Below are positions 8,691 to 18,487 of a stretch of DNA of 64,000 nt, one piece after another. How positions within the stretch are numbered: the first letter of the stretch is position 1; each line of letters opens with the position of its first letter. A model generated the notes under the pieces. That model was given only the letters and a program-made list of their open reading frames with translations. It was not told the DNA's origin and made no database searches. Origin of the DNA: Clostridium algoriphilum (GTDB lineage Bacteria > Bacillota > Clostridia > Clostridiales > Clostridiaceae); the NCBI RefSeq assembly GCF_020443705.1, contig NZ_JAIZZK010000003.1, positions 124,001-188,000 on the forward strand, read 5' to 3'. A program made the translations under genes and the position numbers.

Positions 8691-9700
8691 GAGTATTATC
8701 GATAGCTAAAAGATTAATTAAACAACTTAGAGGAGATAAAAGATCAATCGCCCTAATGTTTGTTGCTCCAGTTTTTGTAATGTATCTTTTAAGTGCTATT
8801 TTATCCTCAGCAACCACAACTCCAAATCTTGATGTTGTTTCAGCACCAAATGCCTATGTTAACAAGCTCCAAAGCATGGCCAATGTGAGTAGGGTTAGCA
8901 GTGAAGAAATTGCCTTAAAAGATTTGAATAATAAAAGTATAGATGCTTATATTGTTTTTAATGGAAATAAACCAAAGATTACATTAGAGGGAGCTGACCC
9001 ATCTATCACTAGCCTAGTTATGAATACGCTTAATAAGCTTTCAACAAACAGTGCTCTGCAAAACTCAGAGATTAATTTTTTACATGGATCTAAAGATATG
9101 GGAGCGTTTGATTCTATGGCTCCAATTCTTATGGGCTTCTTTATCTTCTTTTTCGTGTTTCTAATAGCTGGAGTTGCGTTTCTTCGCGAGAGAATAAGCG
9201 GAACACTGGATAGAATACTTGCCACCCCGCTAAAGAGATGGGAGATAGTTTTAGGATATTTTCTAGGTTTCGGCTCCTTTGTAGCTATCCAGACTATAAT
9301 ACTTCAGGTCTTTAGTGTATATGGACTTAATGTTCCAATGGTAGGGAGCTTTTGGGCGGTTCTTGTAATCAATTTGGTACTTGCATCAGGATCTTTAGCC
9401 CTCGGAACCCTCTTATCTGCCTTTGCACGCAATGAGTTTCAATTATTTCAGTTTATACCAATAGTAATAGTTCCTCAAATTATGTTCAGTGGTATTTTTG
9501 ATTTGAGAAACTCTCCTGCTTGGGCAAAAATACTATCAAAAATATTTCCTATGACTTACGGAGCAGAAGCACTAAGAGATGTAATGCTAAGAGGAAAGAG
9601 CCTAATAGACGTTAAGTATGATTTAATAATGCTTATAGGATATGCATTATTATTTCTTGTGTTAAACACAATAGCTCTTAAAAAATATAGAAGGGCATAA
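8687..9700 (+). CDS. ABC-2 exporter, permease subunit
   Basis: The 337-residue protein has the ABC-2 permease form: one N-terminal helix, an extracytoplasmic domain of about 110 residues, then five helices. The conserved motif of the family is present around FLRERISGTLDRILATPLKRWEI, followed by IVPQIMFSGIFDLRNSPAW and the MTYGAEALRD end. It would form a homodimer with two copies of the ATPase encoded at 7950. The pair resembles DrrAB and YhaQ/YhaP-like exporters. Confidence 0.92.
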   Translation: MRVLSIAKRLIKQLRGDKRSIALMFVAPVFVMYLLSAILSSATTTPNLDVVSAPNAYVNKLQSMANVSRVSSEEIALKDLNNKSIDAYIVFNGNKPKITLEGADPSITSLVMNTLNKLSTNSALQNSEINFLHGSKDMGAFDSMAPILMGFFIFFFVFLIAGVAFLRERISGTLDRILATPLKRWEIVLGYFLGFGSFVAIQTIILQVFSVYGLNVPMVGSFWAVLVINLVLASGSLALGTLLSAFARNEFQLFQFIPIVIVPQIMFSGIFDLRNSPAWAKILSKIFPMTYGAEALRDVMLRGKSLIDVKYDLIMLIGYALLFLVLNTIALKKYRRA

Positions 9701-9748
9701 AAAAAGGGTTAATCATTATAATGTTAACAATTATAAATAAAATAAAAA

Positions 9749-9790
9749 GATATCGAATAAACAGTCATTTTAGACTACTATTCGATATCT
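9749..9790 (-). terminator. Terminator hairpin of the L,D-transpeptidase gene
   Basis: Perfect 12-bp arms (9749-9760 and 9779-9790). The T-rich tract follows on the minus strand. It may also stop the convergent ABC operon. Confidence 0.75.
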
Positions 9791-9806
9791 ATAATACTAT
9801 ATTTTA

Positions 9807-11195
9807 TCACTGCTTATAACAAATAACCGGAGTATTAGCATCAATATTATCATATATCGTCTTTGCTAAATTAGGTGGTGAATTTATACAACCATGAGAA
9901 CCATTTGTCAAATATATACTTCCACCAAAGGTATTTCTCCAACTTGCATCATGTATACCAATTCCACCATTAAATGGCATAAAAACATTGACTGGCACAC
10001 TATAACCCTCTCCCTTTAGCGTGGCATTTTTTTCTTTATATTTTAGTTTGTAAACCCCTGTCGGTGTTGCATCATTTATACTTACATTACCAGTAACAAC
10101 GTCTCCTTGTACAATAAGAGAACCGTTCTTATAAAACCACATATGCTGTTTTGTCATATTGATTTCCACATAGGTATTCCCTATATCATTAACATCATGA
10201 GATACAGCGGTTTGGATGTATCGGGGCTCCTTAGTTATGGTTTGTCCACCTTTTATAGCCACAATTAAATCATTGACTTCTCCATTACGGTTAACCAACC
10301 ATCCATAATCGCCGCCACCAACCACTACTGTTGCTCCTACTGATGTAACAAACTCTCTTACCTTGCCATATGTATTATAATTATCGTCCAATTTTTGTAC
10401 ATAATTTTCCATTTTATTTTTATCAAATGTAATTTCAAGGTTTTTGTTAACTCCAAGCCAGTTATGTACTATAGAACCATCTAAAACCTCTTTACCTCCA
10501 GTAAAGGTATAAGTAATTTTTGAAGCTATATATTTATTAAGCAAAATTTTAGTGTTTTTAACTTTTGAAGAAGTTGAAGTATATTTTGGCTTTATATAAG
10601 CATTTTTTGTCTCCAAATTTAATGTTGTTTCTCCCTTAAGAATTGCATTTACAACATTTGCATACAAAGGCTTGCTATTGACTTTATTCCCCTTAACTTC
10701 ACTTACAATTACATAGCCCTTAGCTAAATATTTAAAACTAGGATTTTTAGGTTCAATTACTTTCTTGCTATCAAAACAAGAGAGCTTATTAAAACCTTCT
10801 TTTAATAGCTTCTCATCATAGGTCACTATATCATTCATTTTAGAATTTTGCGGTTTAAAAAATGCATAAATCCACGTTAAAGAATTCTGACTGTCTTTTA
10901 AAACTTGAATTTTACCCTTTGCATTGTATTTCAAACCAATGTCAGCAGCCTTAATTTGTTCTTTCACACCGTTTCGTTCTTTAAGTTCTAGTGTATATGT
11001 TTTGTATCTTAATGATATTTCTTTATCTACTTCCTCTACGGTTTTACCAGAAGCATTAACGCCATTAATTACAGAACCATAATAAAAGTGATCCATAAAA
11101 TATATAGATATTGCCAAATATAGAATAATAAAAACAGAAAAATAAATTATTCTAACTTTTATAGATTTAGTAGGTTTTATTGTTTGTATTTCCAT
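9807..11195 (-). CDS. L,D-transpeptidase with PG_binding_4 domain
   Basis: This 462-residue protein has a short cytoplasmic N-terminus and one membrane helix (about residues 16-35). A long extracytoplasmic part follows that contains GVNASGKTVEEVDKEI, the signature of PG_binding_4 repeats. The C-terminal YkuD domain has GIGIHDASWRNTFGG and the catalytic SHGCIN. These enzymes make 3-3 cross-links in peptidoglycan or attach proteins to it and are not inhibited by most penicillins. It starts five bases after GAGGTG and is monocistronic, closed by the hairpin at 9749. Confidence 0.92.
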   Translation of the reverse strand: MEIQTIKPTKSIKVRIIYFSVFIILYLAISIYFMDHFYYGSVINGVNASGKTVEEVDKEISLRYKTYTLELKERNGVKEQIKAADIGLKYNAKGKIQVLKDSQNSLTWIYAFFKPQNSKMNDIVTYDEKLLKEGFNKLSCFDSKKVIEPKNPSFKYLAKGYVIVSEVKGNKVNSKPLYANVVNAILKGETTLNLETKNAYIKPKYTSTSSKVKNTKILLNKYIASKITYTFTGGKEVLDGSIVHNWLGVNKNLEITFDKNKMENYVQKLDDNYNTYGKVREFVTSVGATVVVGGGDYGWLVNRNGEVNDLIVAIKGGQTITKEPRYIQTAVSHDVNDIGNTYVEINMTKQHMWFYKNGSLIVQGDVVTGNVSINDATPTGVYKLKYKEKNATLKGEGYSVPVNVFMPFNGGIGIHDASWRNTFGGSIYLTNGSHGCINSPPNLAKTIYDNIDANTPVICYKQ

Positions 11196-11395
11196 AAGAC
11201 ACCTCTTTTAATGTAAATTCATTACCGCAATTAATTATATTATAGTACTTTATCCCTTATATGTATATAATTAAAACATGAACGGTAAAAACACATACAT
11301 TAACAGTAATTTTACAATATATAAGTCGTTTTATGTACATTTTTCTATATAATATTGGCATTATTACCTACGTTATTTTTAATGGTATAAAAAAT

Positions 11396-11420
11396 AGGAC
11401 TACTAAATTTAAGTAGTCCT
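11396..11420 (-). terminator. Terminator of the 11473 gene
   Basis: The arms AGGACTACT and AGTAGTCCT pair around a 7-base loop; a run of T follows on the minus strand. Confidence 0.8.
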
Positions 11421-11472
11421 TACAAATTTTATTTTACCCTCCGGTTGCTTCGCATCATTATACTTTATATAA

Positions 11473-11784
11473 TTATAAGTAGTATATTGTCCCATTAAAA
11501 TTAACTTCTGTGTCTTCTTCGTAGTCAATATATGCACCTTTAAGCTCGGTAACATTTTCGTGTATATCAAATCCTTCAATGCTTATGGTTTCTATTACAT
11601 TATGCTCATTTACGCATGTGGCCAACGTATCATAGTAATCTTCTTCATCATTATATATTATTGCTGTATTTAATATTCTAAAGGTTGCTTCTCTTTTAAT
11701 TACTCTATCTTTTTTTAATTTCTTACCAAACTTAACCTTTTCTAATCCATCTTTGTTTTCTTTTTCATTAAATAAAAAGCTCAT
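11473..11784 (-). CDS. Hypothetical acidic protein
   Basis: The 103-residue soluble protein has a basic, lysine-rich first third (GLEKVKFGKKLKKDRVIKR) and an acidic, beta-strand-rich remainder ending in VNFNGTIYYL. No family is recognised. The start follows AAGGGAAG at a normal distance and a terminator closes the gene, so it looks like a real, independently transcribed gene. It lies 41 bases after the DNA glycosylase gene and could be co-transcribed with it. Confidence 0.6.
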   Translation of the reverse strand: MSFLFNEKENKDGLEKVKFGKKLKKDRVIKREATFRILNTAIIYNDEEDYYDTLATCVNEHNVIETISIEGFDIHENVTELKGAYIDYEEDTEVNFNGTIYYL

Positions 11785-11825
11785 AACAATTACTTCCCTT
11801 CATCTTTATTATACTGCTAAATTCA

Positions 11826-12437
11826 TTATTTAACAGAAACCCAATTATTGTTTTTTATATAAAATCTCCATAAAAAATCTGTTGCTTCCTCTGCATAATC
11901 AATGCCTACTCTCTTAGCTTCTATAATTATTATTTTTTCTATATCTTTTGAGTCTTCAATATACAGTTCACCCTTACACAAATCTTGATTGTTATTTCCT
12001 TTATTTATATTCATAGCTATGCAGAGCTTAGATGGCCCTGTAGTTAAATTTTTGATTTGAGATTTTGTTAATTCATTATAATCTTTTTTATATCTTAAAT
12101 TTGACATTTCGTCTAGCCCCTGAATCGGCTGTAATGCTCTAATCAAAACTCCTTCTGGATAACCTTCTTCTTTTGTTATTACATTAAAGCAATGATACAT
12201 TCCATAAATAAAATATACATATGCGATGCCAGGCCTACCATATAGTGTTTCTACTCTAGGTGTTTTTTTACCTCCATAAGCATGACATGCCTTATCTATT
12301 GAGCCAATGTATGCTTCTGTTTCAACTATCATTCCTCTTAGCTCTTCTCCGTTAACCTTATGTACAAGTATTTTCCCTAGAAGTTCCTTCGCAACCTGCA
12401 AAGTTTCTTTTGCGTAAAATTCTCTAGTAAGCTTCAT
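11826..12437 (-). CDS. 3-methyladenine DNA glycosylase (AAG/MPG family)
   Basis: The 203-residue protein matches the mammalian-type alkyladenine glycosylase fold. It contains VETEAYIG with the catalytic glutamate, [10 protein letters not shown], and [14 protein letters not shown] with the damage-recognition tyrosines; [10 protein letters not shown] follows. The enzyme removes alkylated purines such as 3-methyladenine and hypoxanthine, leaving an abasic site for base-excision repair. Length is normal for the bacterial branch. A GGAGGAG ribosome binding site precedes the ATG at 12437. Confidence 0.93.
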   Translation of the reverse strand: MKLTREFYAKETLQVAKELLGKILVHKVNGEELRGMIVETEAYIGSIDKACHAYGGKKTPRVETLYGRPGIAYVYFIYGMYHCFNVITKEEGYPEGVLIRALQPIQGLDEMSNLRYKKDYNELTKSQIKNLTTGPSKLCIAMNINKGNNNQDLCKGELYIEDSKDIEKIIIIEAKRVGIDYAEEATDFLWRFYIKNNNWVSVK

Positions 12438-12691
12438 TACTAACTCCTCCTAAGAAATATTATCAACTATAAAACCTCAAGTAATAGACATAATTATTAT
12501 GCTCTTCTTCTATTATCTCATATTTTAAAAAGAATAGAAACATAGAGTCTAATTAGATTCATCCCCAAAATCAGACAAAATTATAGACTTACTCACGCCT
12601 TAACATAAATGTCTAGGTTTGATTAAGTCTACAAGGTCTATTATAATGTAATTATTCACTTTATTTGTTTAATAATTCTTTATAATATTTA

Positions 12692-13975
12692 CTACAGATA
12701 GATATCCGAAAGCTCTACTCTTATATTTTGGTTTCGACTTTTCACGATGTCACTATATATCATATTTTCATTAAGTATCTTTTCTGAGGGAAGCACGACT
12801 GTAAAATTACTTCCTTTTCCAATTTGGCTTTCAACATATATACTACCACCATGTAATTCTACAATGGATTTAACTATACTTAAACCAACACCTGTACCTT
12901 CTGTATTTCTTGATAAGGATTTATCTACCTGCTTAAATCTATCGAAGATCATGTCTAAGTACTTGTCTTCAATTCCAATTCCATTATCTTTGACTGATAC
13001 CTCAATAAATTCTTTCTTATCCTTGATATCTACAATTATTTCATCACCCTCATTTGAGAACTTTATTGCATTTGATATAAGATTTAAAACAATCCTCTCT
13101 ATTTTTTGTGTATCACAAGAAATAATCTTTTCTTCTACATCTGTATCAAAAATAATATTTAACCCTTTACTTTCAATTAAACTAGTTACAGACATCACTA
13201 TATCTTCTACTACGGTGACTATATTACTATTAGATAGGTTTAATTTAAAAATTCCCGCTTCTATTTTTGATAAATCAACCATATTATTAATGAGCTTACA
13301 TAATCTATATGAATTGTGCTTAATCGAGTCTATATATTTAATGACTGAATCTCTATTCTCAGCTAATGAATCATTCTTGCAATACATATCAAATAATTGA
13401 GCTGTTGAAAAAATAACGTTTAATGGAGTTTTAAGTTCATGAGATATATTAATAATAAATTCTCCCTGTACCTTATTAGCAATGATCAACTCTTTATTAG
13501 CAATAATTAATTCTGCCGCCCTTTTGCATTTCTCTTCATTTTGATAGGTAAGCTCCTTATTAGCAATTACGAGCTCCGCCGCACGTTTACCTTTTTCCTC
13601 ATTTTGAAAAGCAAGCTCTTTATTAGCAATGATTAGCTCTGCTGCCCTGTCTGCCTTTTCCTTACTTTGAAAGGCGAGCTCTTTGATAGCGATGATTAAT
13701 TCTGCCGCCCTGTCTGCATTTTCTCCGCTTTGATATGCAAGCTCTTTATTAGTTATTATGAGCTCCGCCGCCCTGTCTGCTTTCTCTCCACTTTGAAAAG
13801 CAAGCTCCTTATTTGCTATAACGAGCTCTGCCGCTCTGTCTGCTTTTTCTTCGCTTTGATATGCAAGCTCTTTATTAGCAATGACGAGCTCTGCTGCCCT
13901 GTTTGCCTTCTCTTCATTTTCCTTAAGTCTCATTTCTAACTGTGCTGTTACCTGTTTATAAAAATTTTCATTCAT
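12692..13975 (-). CDS. Soluble histidine kinase with a 21-residue coiled-coil repeat
   Basis: The 427-residue protein has no membrane segment. Residues about 21-167 are seven copies of a 21-residue (three-heptad) unit with core RAAELIIANKEL. The kinase core follows: HisKA NISHELKTPLNVI, N box NLISNAIKFS, G1 DNGIGIEDKY, and G2 GTGVGLSIVKS. It is thus a complete class I histidine kinase whose input is only a long coiled coil. The unit RAAEL.IANKEL is known as a linker in many PAS-type kinases. No response regulator is adjacent, so it is an orphan in this window. Confidence 0.9.
   Translation of the reverse strand: MNENFYKQVTAQLEMRLKENEEKANRAAELVIANKELAYQSEEKADRAAELVIANKELAFQSGEKADRAAELIITNKELAYQSGENADRAAELIIAIKELAFQSKEKADRAAELIIANKELAFQNEEKGKRAAELVIANKELTYQNEEKCKRAAELIIANKELIIANKVQGEFIINISHELKTPLNVIFSTAQLFDMYCKNDSLAENRDSVIKYIDSIKHNSYRLCKLINNMVDLSKIEAGIFKLNLSNSNIVTVVEDIVMSVTSLIESKGLNIIFDTDVEEKIISCDTQKIERIVLNLISNAIKFSNEGDEIIVDIKDKKEFIEVSVKDNGIGIEDKYLDMIFDRFKQVDKSLSRNTEGTGVGLSIVKSIVELHGGSIYVESQIGKGSNFTVVLPSEKILNENMIYSDIVKSRNQNIRVELSDIYL
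13475..13915 (-). repeat. 63-bp tandem repeat inside the histidine kinase gene
   Basis: About seven in-frame copies of a 63-bp unit encode the 21-residue coiled-coil repeat. Copies are similar but not identical. Every copy is a whole number of heptads, so copy-number change would keep both reading frame and coiled-coil phase. Confidence 0.85.
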
Positions 13976-14417
13976 TTAGAATCACCCTTCATAGATTACT
14001 TAATTATTTATAATAAATTTCTGTTGAAAATATTTTTGATGGAAGTTTTAGAAAAAAATTAAATTAAATGCATACATATTCATAATGTACGCATTTAAAT
14101 ATTATATCTAAATATAAACAAATTATAAAAGATATTTTAATAATTTAGCTTGTCTACTTTAAACATATTACATATTATTACAAATCGTTCTAATCTCTTA
14201 TAACATAATACCATAATATGTTACATTATAATATGTTTTTGTTTCCCCATAACATGACATTATGAACTTATTATGTCCAAGATAATTACTATGATTTTTA
14301 TATACATTTTTATTATTAAGGATTTAGAATATGCTATTGCTAATAACTATTTCTAATAAATAAAATTATGAATAAATAATCTTTTTCTACAAATAATGTA
14401 TTTATGAGGTGATATTA
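13976..14417. other. Intergenic region between divergent genes
   Basis: About 440 bases of very AT-rich DNA separate the histidine kinase (minus) from the 14418 gene (plus). It holds the two promoters and short palindromic AT stretches around 14208-14245 (ATAATATGTTACATTATAAT). No open frame with a ribosome binding site and no riboswitch was recognised. Confidence 0.5.
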
Positions 14418-14846
14418 ATGGATAATAATATTGAGTTTTTAAACTATATTTATCAAAATGCTGAAATGGGCAAGGATACAATTAGTGAACTAATTACTAT
14501 TGTAGAAGATGCATCATTCAAAAATATTCTCGAATCCCAATTAAAGGAATACACCGAGATATTCGACATATCAAGTAATAAAATTGAGCAGGCAAAAAAA
14601 ACATCTAAAGGTATTGGAACTTTCTCTAAATTTACCACTTACCTAATGATTAACTTTAAAACCATGAAAAACAAAACCCCCTCTCATATAGCTGAAATGC
14701 TAATTCAAGGAAGTACAATGGGGATTGTTGATCTTACCAAAAAAATAAAAGAATATAAGGATGTTGCTCCAGACATATTAGCATTAGCAGATAGATTATT
14801 AAAATTTGAAATACAAAATGTTGATGAAATGAAGAAGTTTTTATAG
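14418..14846 (+). CDS. Hypothetical four-helix protein (ferritin-like look)
   Basis: The start is taken at ATG 14418, because the upstream GTG at 14409 lies inside the GAGGTGA ribosome binding site. The 142-residue soluble protein is predicted by eye to be mostly helical: helices near residues 5-30, 35-60, 70-105 and 110-142. It contains EMLIQGSTMGIVDLTKKI, which resembles DUF2383-like or ferritin-like bundles, but no metal-binding EXXH motif is obvious. Function unknown. It is monocistronic with a terminator after it. Confidence 0.65.
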   Translation: MDNNIEFLNYIYQNAEMGKDTISELITIVEDASFKNILESQLKEYTEIFDISSNKIEQAKKTSKGIGTFSKFTTYLMINFKTMKNKTPSHIAEMLIQGSTMGIVDLTKKIKEYKDVAPDILALADRLLKFEIQNVDEMKKFL

Positions 14847-14878
14847 AAATACATTATCACAAATAAAAGATAACAAAA

Positions 14879-14929
14879 GGGACTTTCCTTTGAGCAAATT
14901 TAATGTTCTAGGAAATACCTTTTTTTTAT
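14879..14929 (+). terminator. Probable terminator
   Basis: GGGACTTTCC and GGAAATACC pair imperfectly and are followed by a run of eight T. Confidence 0.6.
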
Positions 14930-15002
14930 GTTCTATTAACAACTCCGTCAATTTATAACTCAATATTTTACTCCTACTTTATCCTCATATAAATTATAAA
15001 GA

Positions 15003-15052
15003 AGAACCTATAGCTCAAACACTGTTCTGGAAGTGTCTAGTCTATAGGCTCC
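15003..15052 (-). terminator. Terminator of the penicillin-binding protein gene
   Basis: The outer arms CCTATAG/CTATAGG and inner arms ACACT/AGTGT form a two-part stem just after the stop on the minus strand. Confidence 0.65.
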
Positions 15053-15061
15053 TTATTAACT

Positions 15062-17764
15062 CTAATTAATACGTTTTAATTTTATGTCATATTTATTTTT
15101 ATACTTTGCCATCCGAGGATCATTTTTAAAGTAACTCTCGTACATACCTTTAGCAACATTCGCGGCATCACTACCATAACCTCCATCAAACATAACTACA
15201 GATATTGCAATTTCAGGATTATTAGCAGGTGCATAGCCTACATACCACGCATAATCTCCTCTACCTACTTTATTCTGTATATCAGATGTATTAAACTGTG
15301 CTGTACCTGTTTTACCACCTGTAGGTATAGGAAAATTACCAAGTGCTCCAGACGCAGTACCATCTGTATTACCACCTGCGCCTGTAACTTTGTTCATTCC
15401 CTGCATAACTAAATCTCTAGTTTTTGCACTCATATCAGCTTTGTTTAAAACCACAGATTTTGTTTTAGATATTAACTTTCCATTAGAATCTTTTATGTTA
15501 TCAACCAAATGAAGTTTATATCTCGTTCCACCATTTGCGAGTGTCGCTATATAATTTGCCATCTGAATAGGTGTGAAATTGTCCATACCCTGACCAATTG
15601 TGGCAATATACATGTTGTATGGAAAACCTAATGATGTATGCCCTGTCTGAACAGCTTGGACGTTTACATCGGCTACAATTGCTTGTATATTAGCCGCAGT
15701 GAAAGTTATTCCTTTATACTTAGGATCAGCTGCAATTAATTGCTTAAATAGCTTCTCGTAATTGCTCTTAGAAAAAGTTCCATTTTTTACTGAGTCCTTT
15801 ATATCATTCTTAATCTCCGTTTTTATTTCTGAAAGTTTTTTTCCATTATTAACAATATTATTATCTCCATCTCTATCATATAAATCTATCTTAGGAAATT
15901 TTGTTCCTGTAGCACCAACTCCAAGGGTTAAATCCCCCTCCACACTTAAAAGATATTGAGTTGCTGACAGGTTTTTCTGAGATACTGTATTATATACCTG
16001 CCCAAAATTTTCATTTAGTTCTATTCCTGTACCAGGGTTAGTTTCAGTAGGTTTAGCTCCGAGCCCAAACCCCCATGCATATTTAGCTAAAATGTCATCT
16101 CCAAATTTAGCTCTTAACAAACCACCCACATTCATAAAAAATGGATTACTAGATTTTGCTATTGCGCTTACTACATTTACAACCCCAAGTGCCCCATCTG
16201 TTACGAAATGATCTATAACTCCCCCACCTATATCAAACTGACCTTGATCAACGTATGTAGTATTAGCATCTATAACTCCAGTTTCAAGACCTGCAATTGC
16301 TGTCATTGGTTTAAAAGTAGAACCTGAAGGTATAAGTGACATAGTTGCATAATTATACAAGTATTTTGGATAGTAATCAAACTTATCCTTTCTAATTGTG
16401 GTATTTCCCTTTATGCTTGTGTCTATTGGGAACATATAATCAATTAAAGTTTGTGATTTCCCTTGAGCTTTTGCCATTTTTTCATAATCTAGATTAAAAT
16501 ACTTTTTTGATTGAGCTTCTGTTAGACCTTGCGCCGTAGAAAAATCATTAGGATTGTATCCTGGCATGCTAGCAAGTGCTAGTATTCCACCAGTGTGGAC
16601 ATCTATTGCAACAGCCGCACCTCTTGTAGCATTTGTTACATTTAATCCATTCACAGTTCCTAGATCTTGTAATCTCTTCATTTCACTATTTAAAGCGTTT
16701 TCTGTACTGTATTGCAGATTTGCATCTATTGTAAGCTGAACATTTTTCCCGGGAGTTGCCTTTTCACTAGAAAATTCAGTCTTCACCCTACTCTGATTAT
16801 CAACTTGAACCACTTTTCCTCCGTTATCTCCTTTGAGACTACTTTCCAATGCAGCTTCAATTCCAGACGTTCCCACATGATCTGCACTTGTGTCATAACC
16901 CTTTGCTGAATATTTTGCCTTATCGGCAGGGCTTATTTTGCTTATATATCCCAAAACTGATGAACCAAGCTGTCCATAGGGATATTGTCTCATAGGCTCA
17001 TTTTGCACTTTAATTCCTGGTAACTCTGAAAGACTTTGCTCGAATATAAGCGATGTGTCTTTCTTTATATTAGTTGCTATGCTAATTGGTTTATATTTAG
17101 TGAATCCATTCATTTTTATAGCGTCTCCCACAACTAAATATCTTCTTATTAAAGCCGGTGTTTCCTGTGTATGCAAACTTGAAACTCCTTTTGTTACTCC
17201 ATATTCCTTAAGAAGTTCATTATATACTTGCTCTGGAGTTAATTTCAAAAGTTCATTATTAAGCTTCGCAATTTCTTCTGCTGTTAAATCTGCTTCTTTT
17301 TTATCTTTAAATTTCGCTTTCAATATATCACCTTGAAACCCTCTATCTTTTAAAAATCTTAACTGTATGATTTGTATTCCCTTAGGATCACTTGAACTAA
17401 ACTCAAATCTATATGGTTCAATCTTTAAAGGAAAACTATCAGTCTGAACTTGTCCATTTTCATCAAGAATTTTAAATACTTTTTGTAGTGTTGTAAATAA
17501 TTCCAAGCTAGCCTTAGCTGTATCTGTGTATGTAAGGTTATAACCTACTACTTCATTTGCAAGGTTTATTCCGTTTTTGTCTGTTATGAGCCCTCTTGGC
17601 GCCTCTACTGTTATAACCTTAAGAGCTTCAGTATTTGCTGTATCTTTGTAATACTTCCCATTTAGCACTTGTAAATAATATAGTTTTCCAATTATTGTTA
17701 AAAATATAGCTATCATAATTACAACTAATACATTATACCTACTAAATTTTTTTTCTTTTTCCAT
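15062..17764 (-). CDS. Class B penicillin-binding protein (PBP2-type transpeptidase)
   Basis: The 900-residue protein has one N-terminal membrane anchor (about residues 12-30), then the dimerisation domain with APRGLITDKNG, and a transpeptidase domain. The active-site motifs are complete: SGSTFKP at about residue 480, the SxN motif as KSSNPF at about 538, and KTGTAQF at about 815. It therefore cross-links peptidoglycan peptides and binds beta-lactams. It is long for the class; an insert of about 90 residues lies between SxN and KTGT. It resembles elongation-type PBP2 (MrdA), but it stands alone, without rodA, so a sporulation or accessory role is possible. Confidence 0.92.
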   Translation of the reverse strand: MEKEKKFSRYNVLVVIMIAIFLTIIGKLYYLQVLNGKYYKDTANTEALKVITVEAPRGLITDKNGINLANEVVGYNLTYTDTAKASLELFTTLQKVFKILDENGQVQTDSFPLKIEPYRFEFSSSDPKGIQIIQLRFLKDRGFQGDILKAKFKDKKEADLTAEEIAKLNNELLKLTPEQVYNELLKEYGVTKGVSSLHTQETPALIRRYLVVGDAIKMNGFTKYKPISIATNIKKDTSLIFEQSLSELPGIKVQNEPMRQYPYGQLGSSVLGYISKISPADKAKYSAKGYDTSADHVGTSGIEAALESSLKGDNGGKVVQVDNQSRVKTEFSSEKATPGKNVQLTIDANLQYSTENALNSEMKRLQDLGTVNGLNVTNATRGAAVAIDVHTGGILALASMPGYNPNDFSTAQGLTEAQSKKYFNLDYEKMAKAQGKSQTLIDYMFPIDTSIKGNTTIRKDKFDYYPKYLYNYATMSLIPSGSTFKPMTAIAGLETGVIDANTTYVDQGQFDIGGGVIDHFVTDGALGVVNVVSAIAKSSNPFFMNVGGLLRAKFGDDILAKYAWGFGLGAKPTETNPGTGIELNENFGQVYNTVSQKNLSATQYLLSVEGDLTLGVGATGTKFPKIDLYDRDGDNNIVNNGKKLSEIKTEIKNDIKDSVKNGTFSKSNYEKLFKQLIAADPKYKGITFTAANIQAIVADVNVQAVQTGHTSLGFPYNMYIATIGQGMDNFTPIQMANYIATLANGGTRYKLHLVDNIKDSNGKLISKTKSVVLNKADMSAKTRDLVMQGMNKVTGAGGNTDGTASGALGNFPIPTGGKTGTAQFNTSDIQNKVGRGDYAWYVGYAPANNPEIAISVVMFDGGYGSDAANVAKGMYESYFKNDPRMAKYKNKYDIKLKRIN

Positions 17765-18294
17765 TTCATCACCACTTAAACTTTCATTTTTTTATTATAT
17801 GTGCATAGCAACATATAATTTAACATATCTTTTAAACTTATCTTTTAATTGGTAACAATATAATAGATGAGCTTCTCAATAAAATCTTTAGTTACTAGTT
17901 TCTCTTTAAATTAATACTATTTGTTCACTTGTTTTTATTATTATACCACTATTATATAAACATTTATTCAATAACAAACCACAAATGTTATCATTTGATA
18001 TACAGGTGTGGTAATGCAATATTAATTCATCAAGTGATTTGCATTTTTAATATACTTCTACATTCAATCTTTGTCAATGTTATTAATTATATACTTTAGA
18101 TTCCTATTCTTTATTTAGTTATTAAGATACTATATTCAAAATATTAATATTTAAAAACATATACTTAATAAGTTTAATTGAAAAATCTTGAAATTTCAAA
18201 TATTTTTTTATTTATATAACAAATAAACTTAATAAATACTACACATCTTTGTCACTGAATTGACACAATTCTATACTATTATTTAAATATAGAA
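17765..18294. other. Long AT-rich intergenic region
   Basis: About 530 bases without a credible gene. It contains the promoter region of the penicillin-binding protein gene on the minus strand and, at its right end, a TTGACA (18260-18265) that may drive the candidate RNA described next. Confidence 0.5.
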
Positions 18295-18442
18295 CAAACG
18301 TTAGAATAGAGCCCCCTTTGTTCTAATGATTGACTATATATAAAATAGAAAATATTAAGTACATTGCCAAGGTTTTAATTACTTATTGCTAGAAACAAAA
18401 GAGTCTCCTGTTGGAATTATATCCAGCCTGAGGCTCTTTTTT
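18260..18442 (+). ncRNA. Candidate small RNA with C-rich hairpin loop
   Basis: TTGACA at 18260 and TTAAAT 17 bases later form a possible promoter. Just after the predicted start is an 8-bp hairpin (18299-18328, one wobble) whose loop holds GCCCCCTTTG. A strong hairpin with a six-T run ends at 18442. No gene is encoded between. This looks like a transcribed small RNA of about 145 bases, but the terminal hairpin could instead only serve the convergent symporter gene. Confidence 0.35.
18397..18442. terminator. Terminator hairpin
   Basis: AAAAGAGTCTC pairs with GAGGCTCTTTT and an inner CTG/CAG extension; T runs are present on both strands. It closes the symporter gene on the minus strand and possibly a plus-strand RNA. 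Confidence 0.75.
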
Positions 18443-18487
18443 ATATTTATAATAGTTATACACATAAAATTCTAAAATTAGATATAA

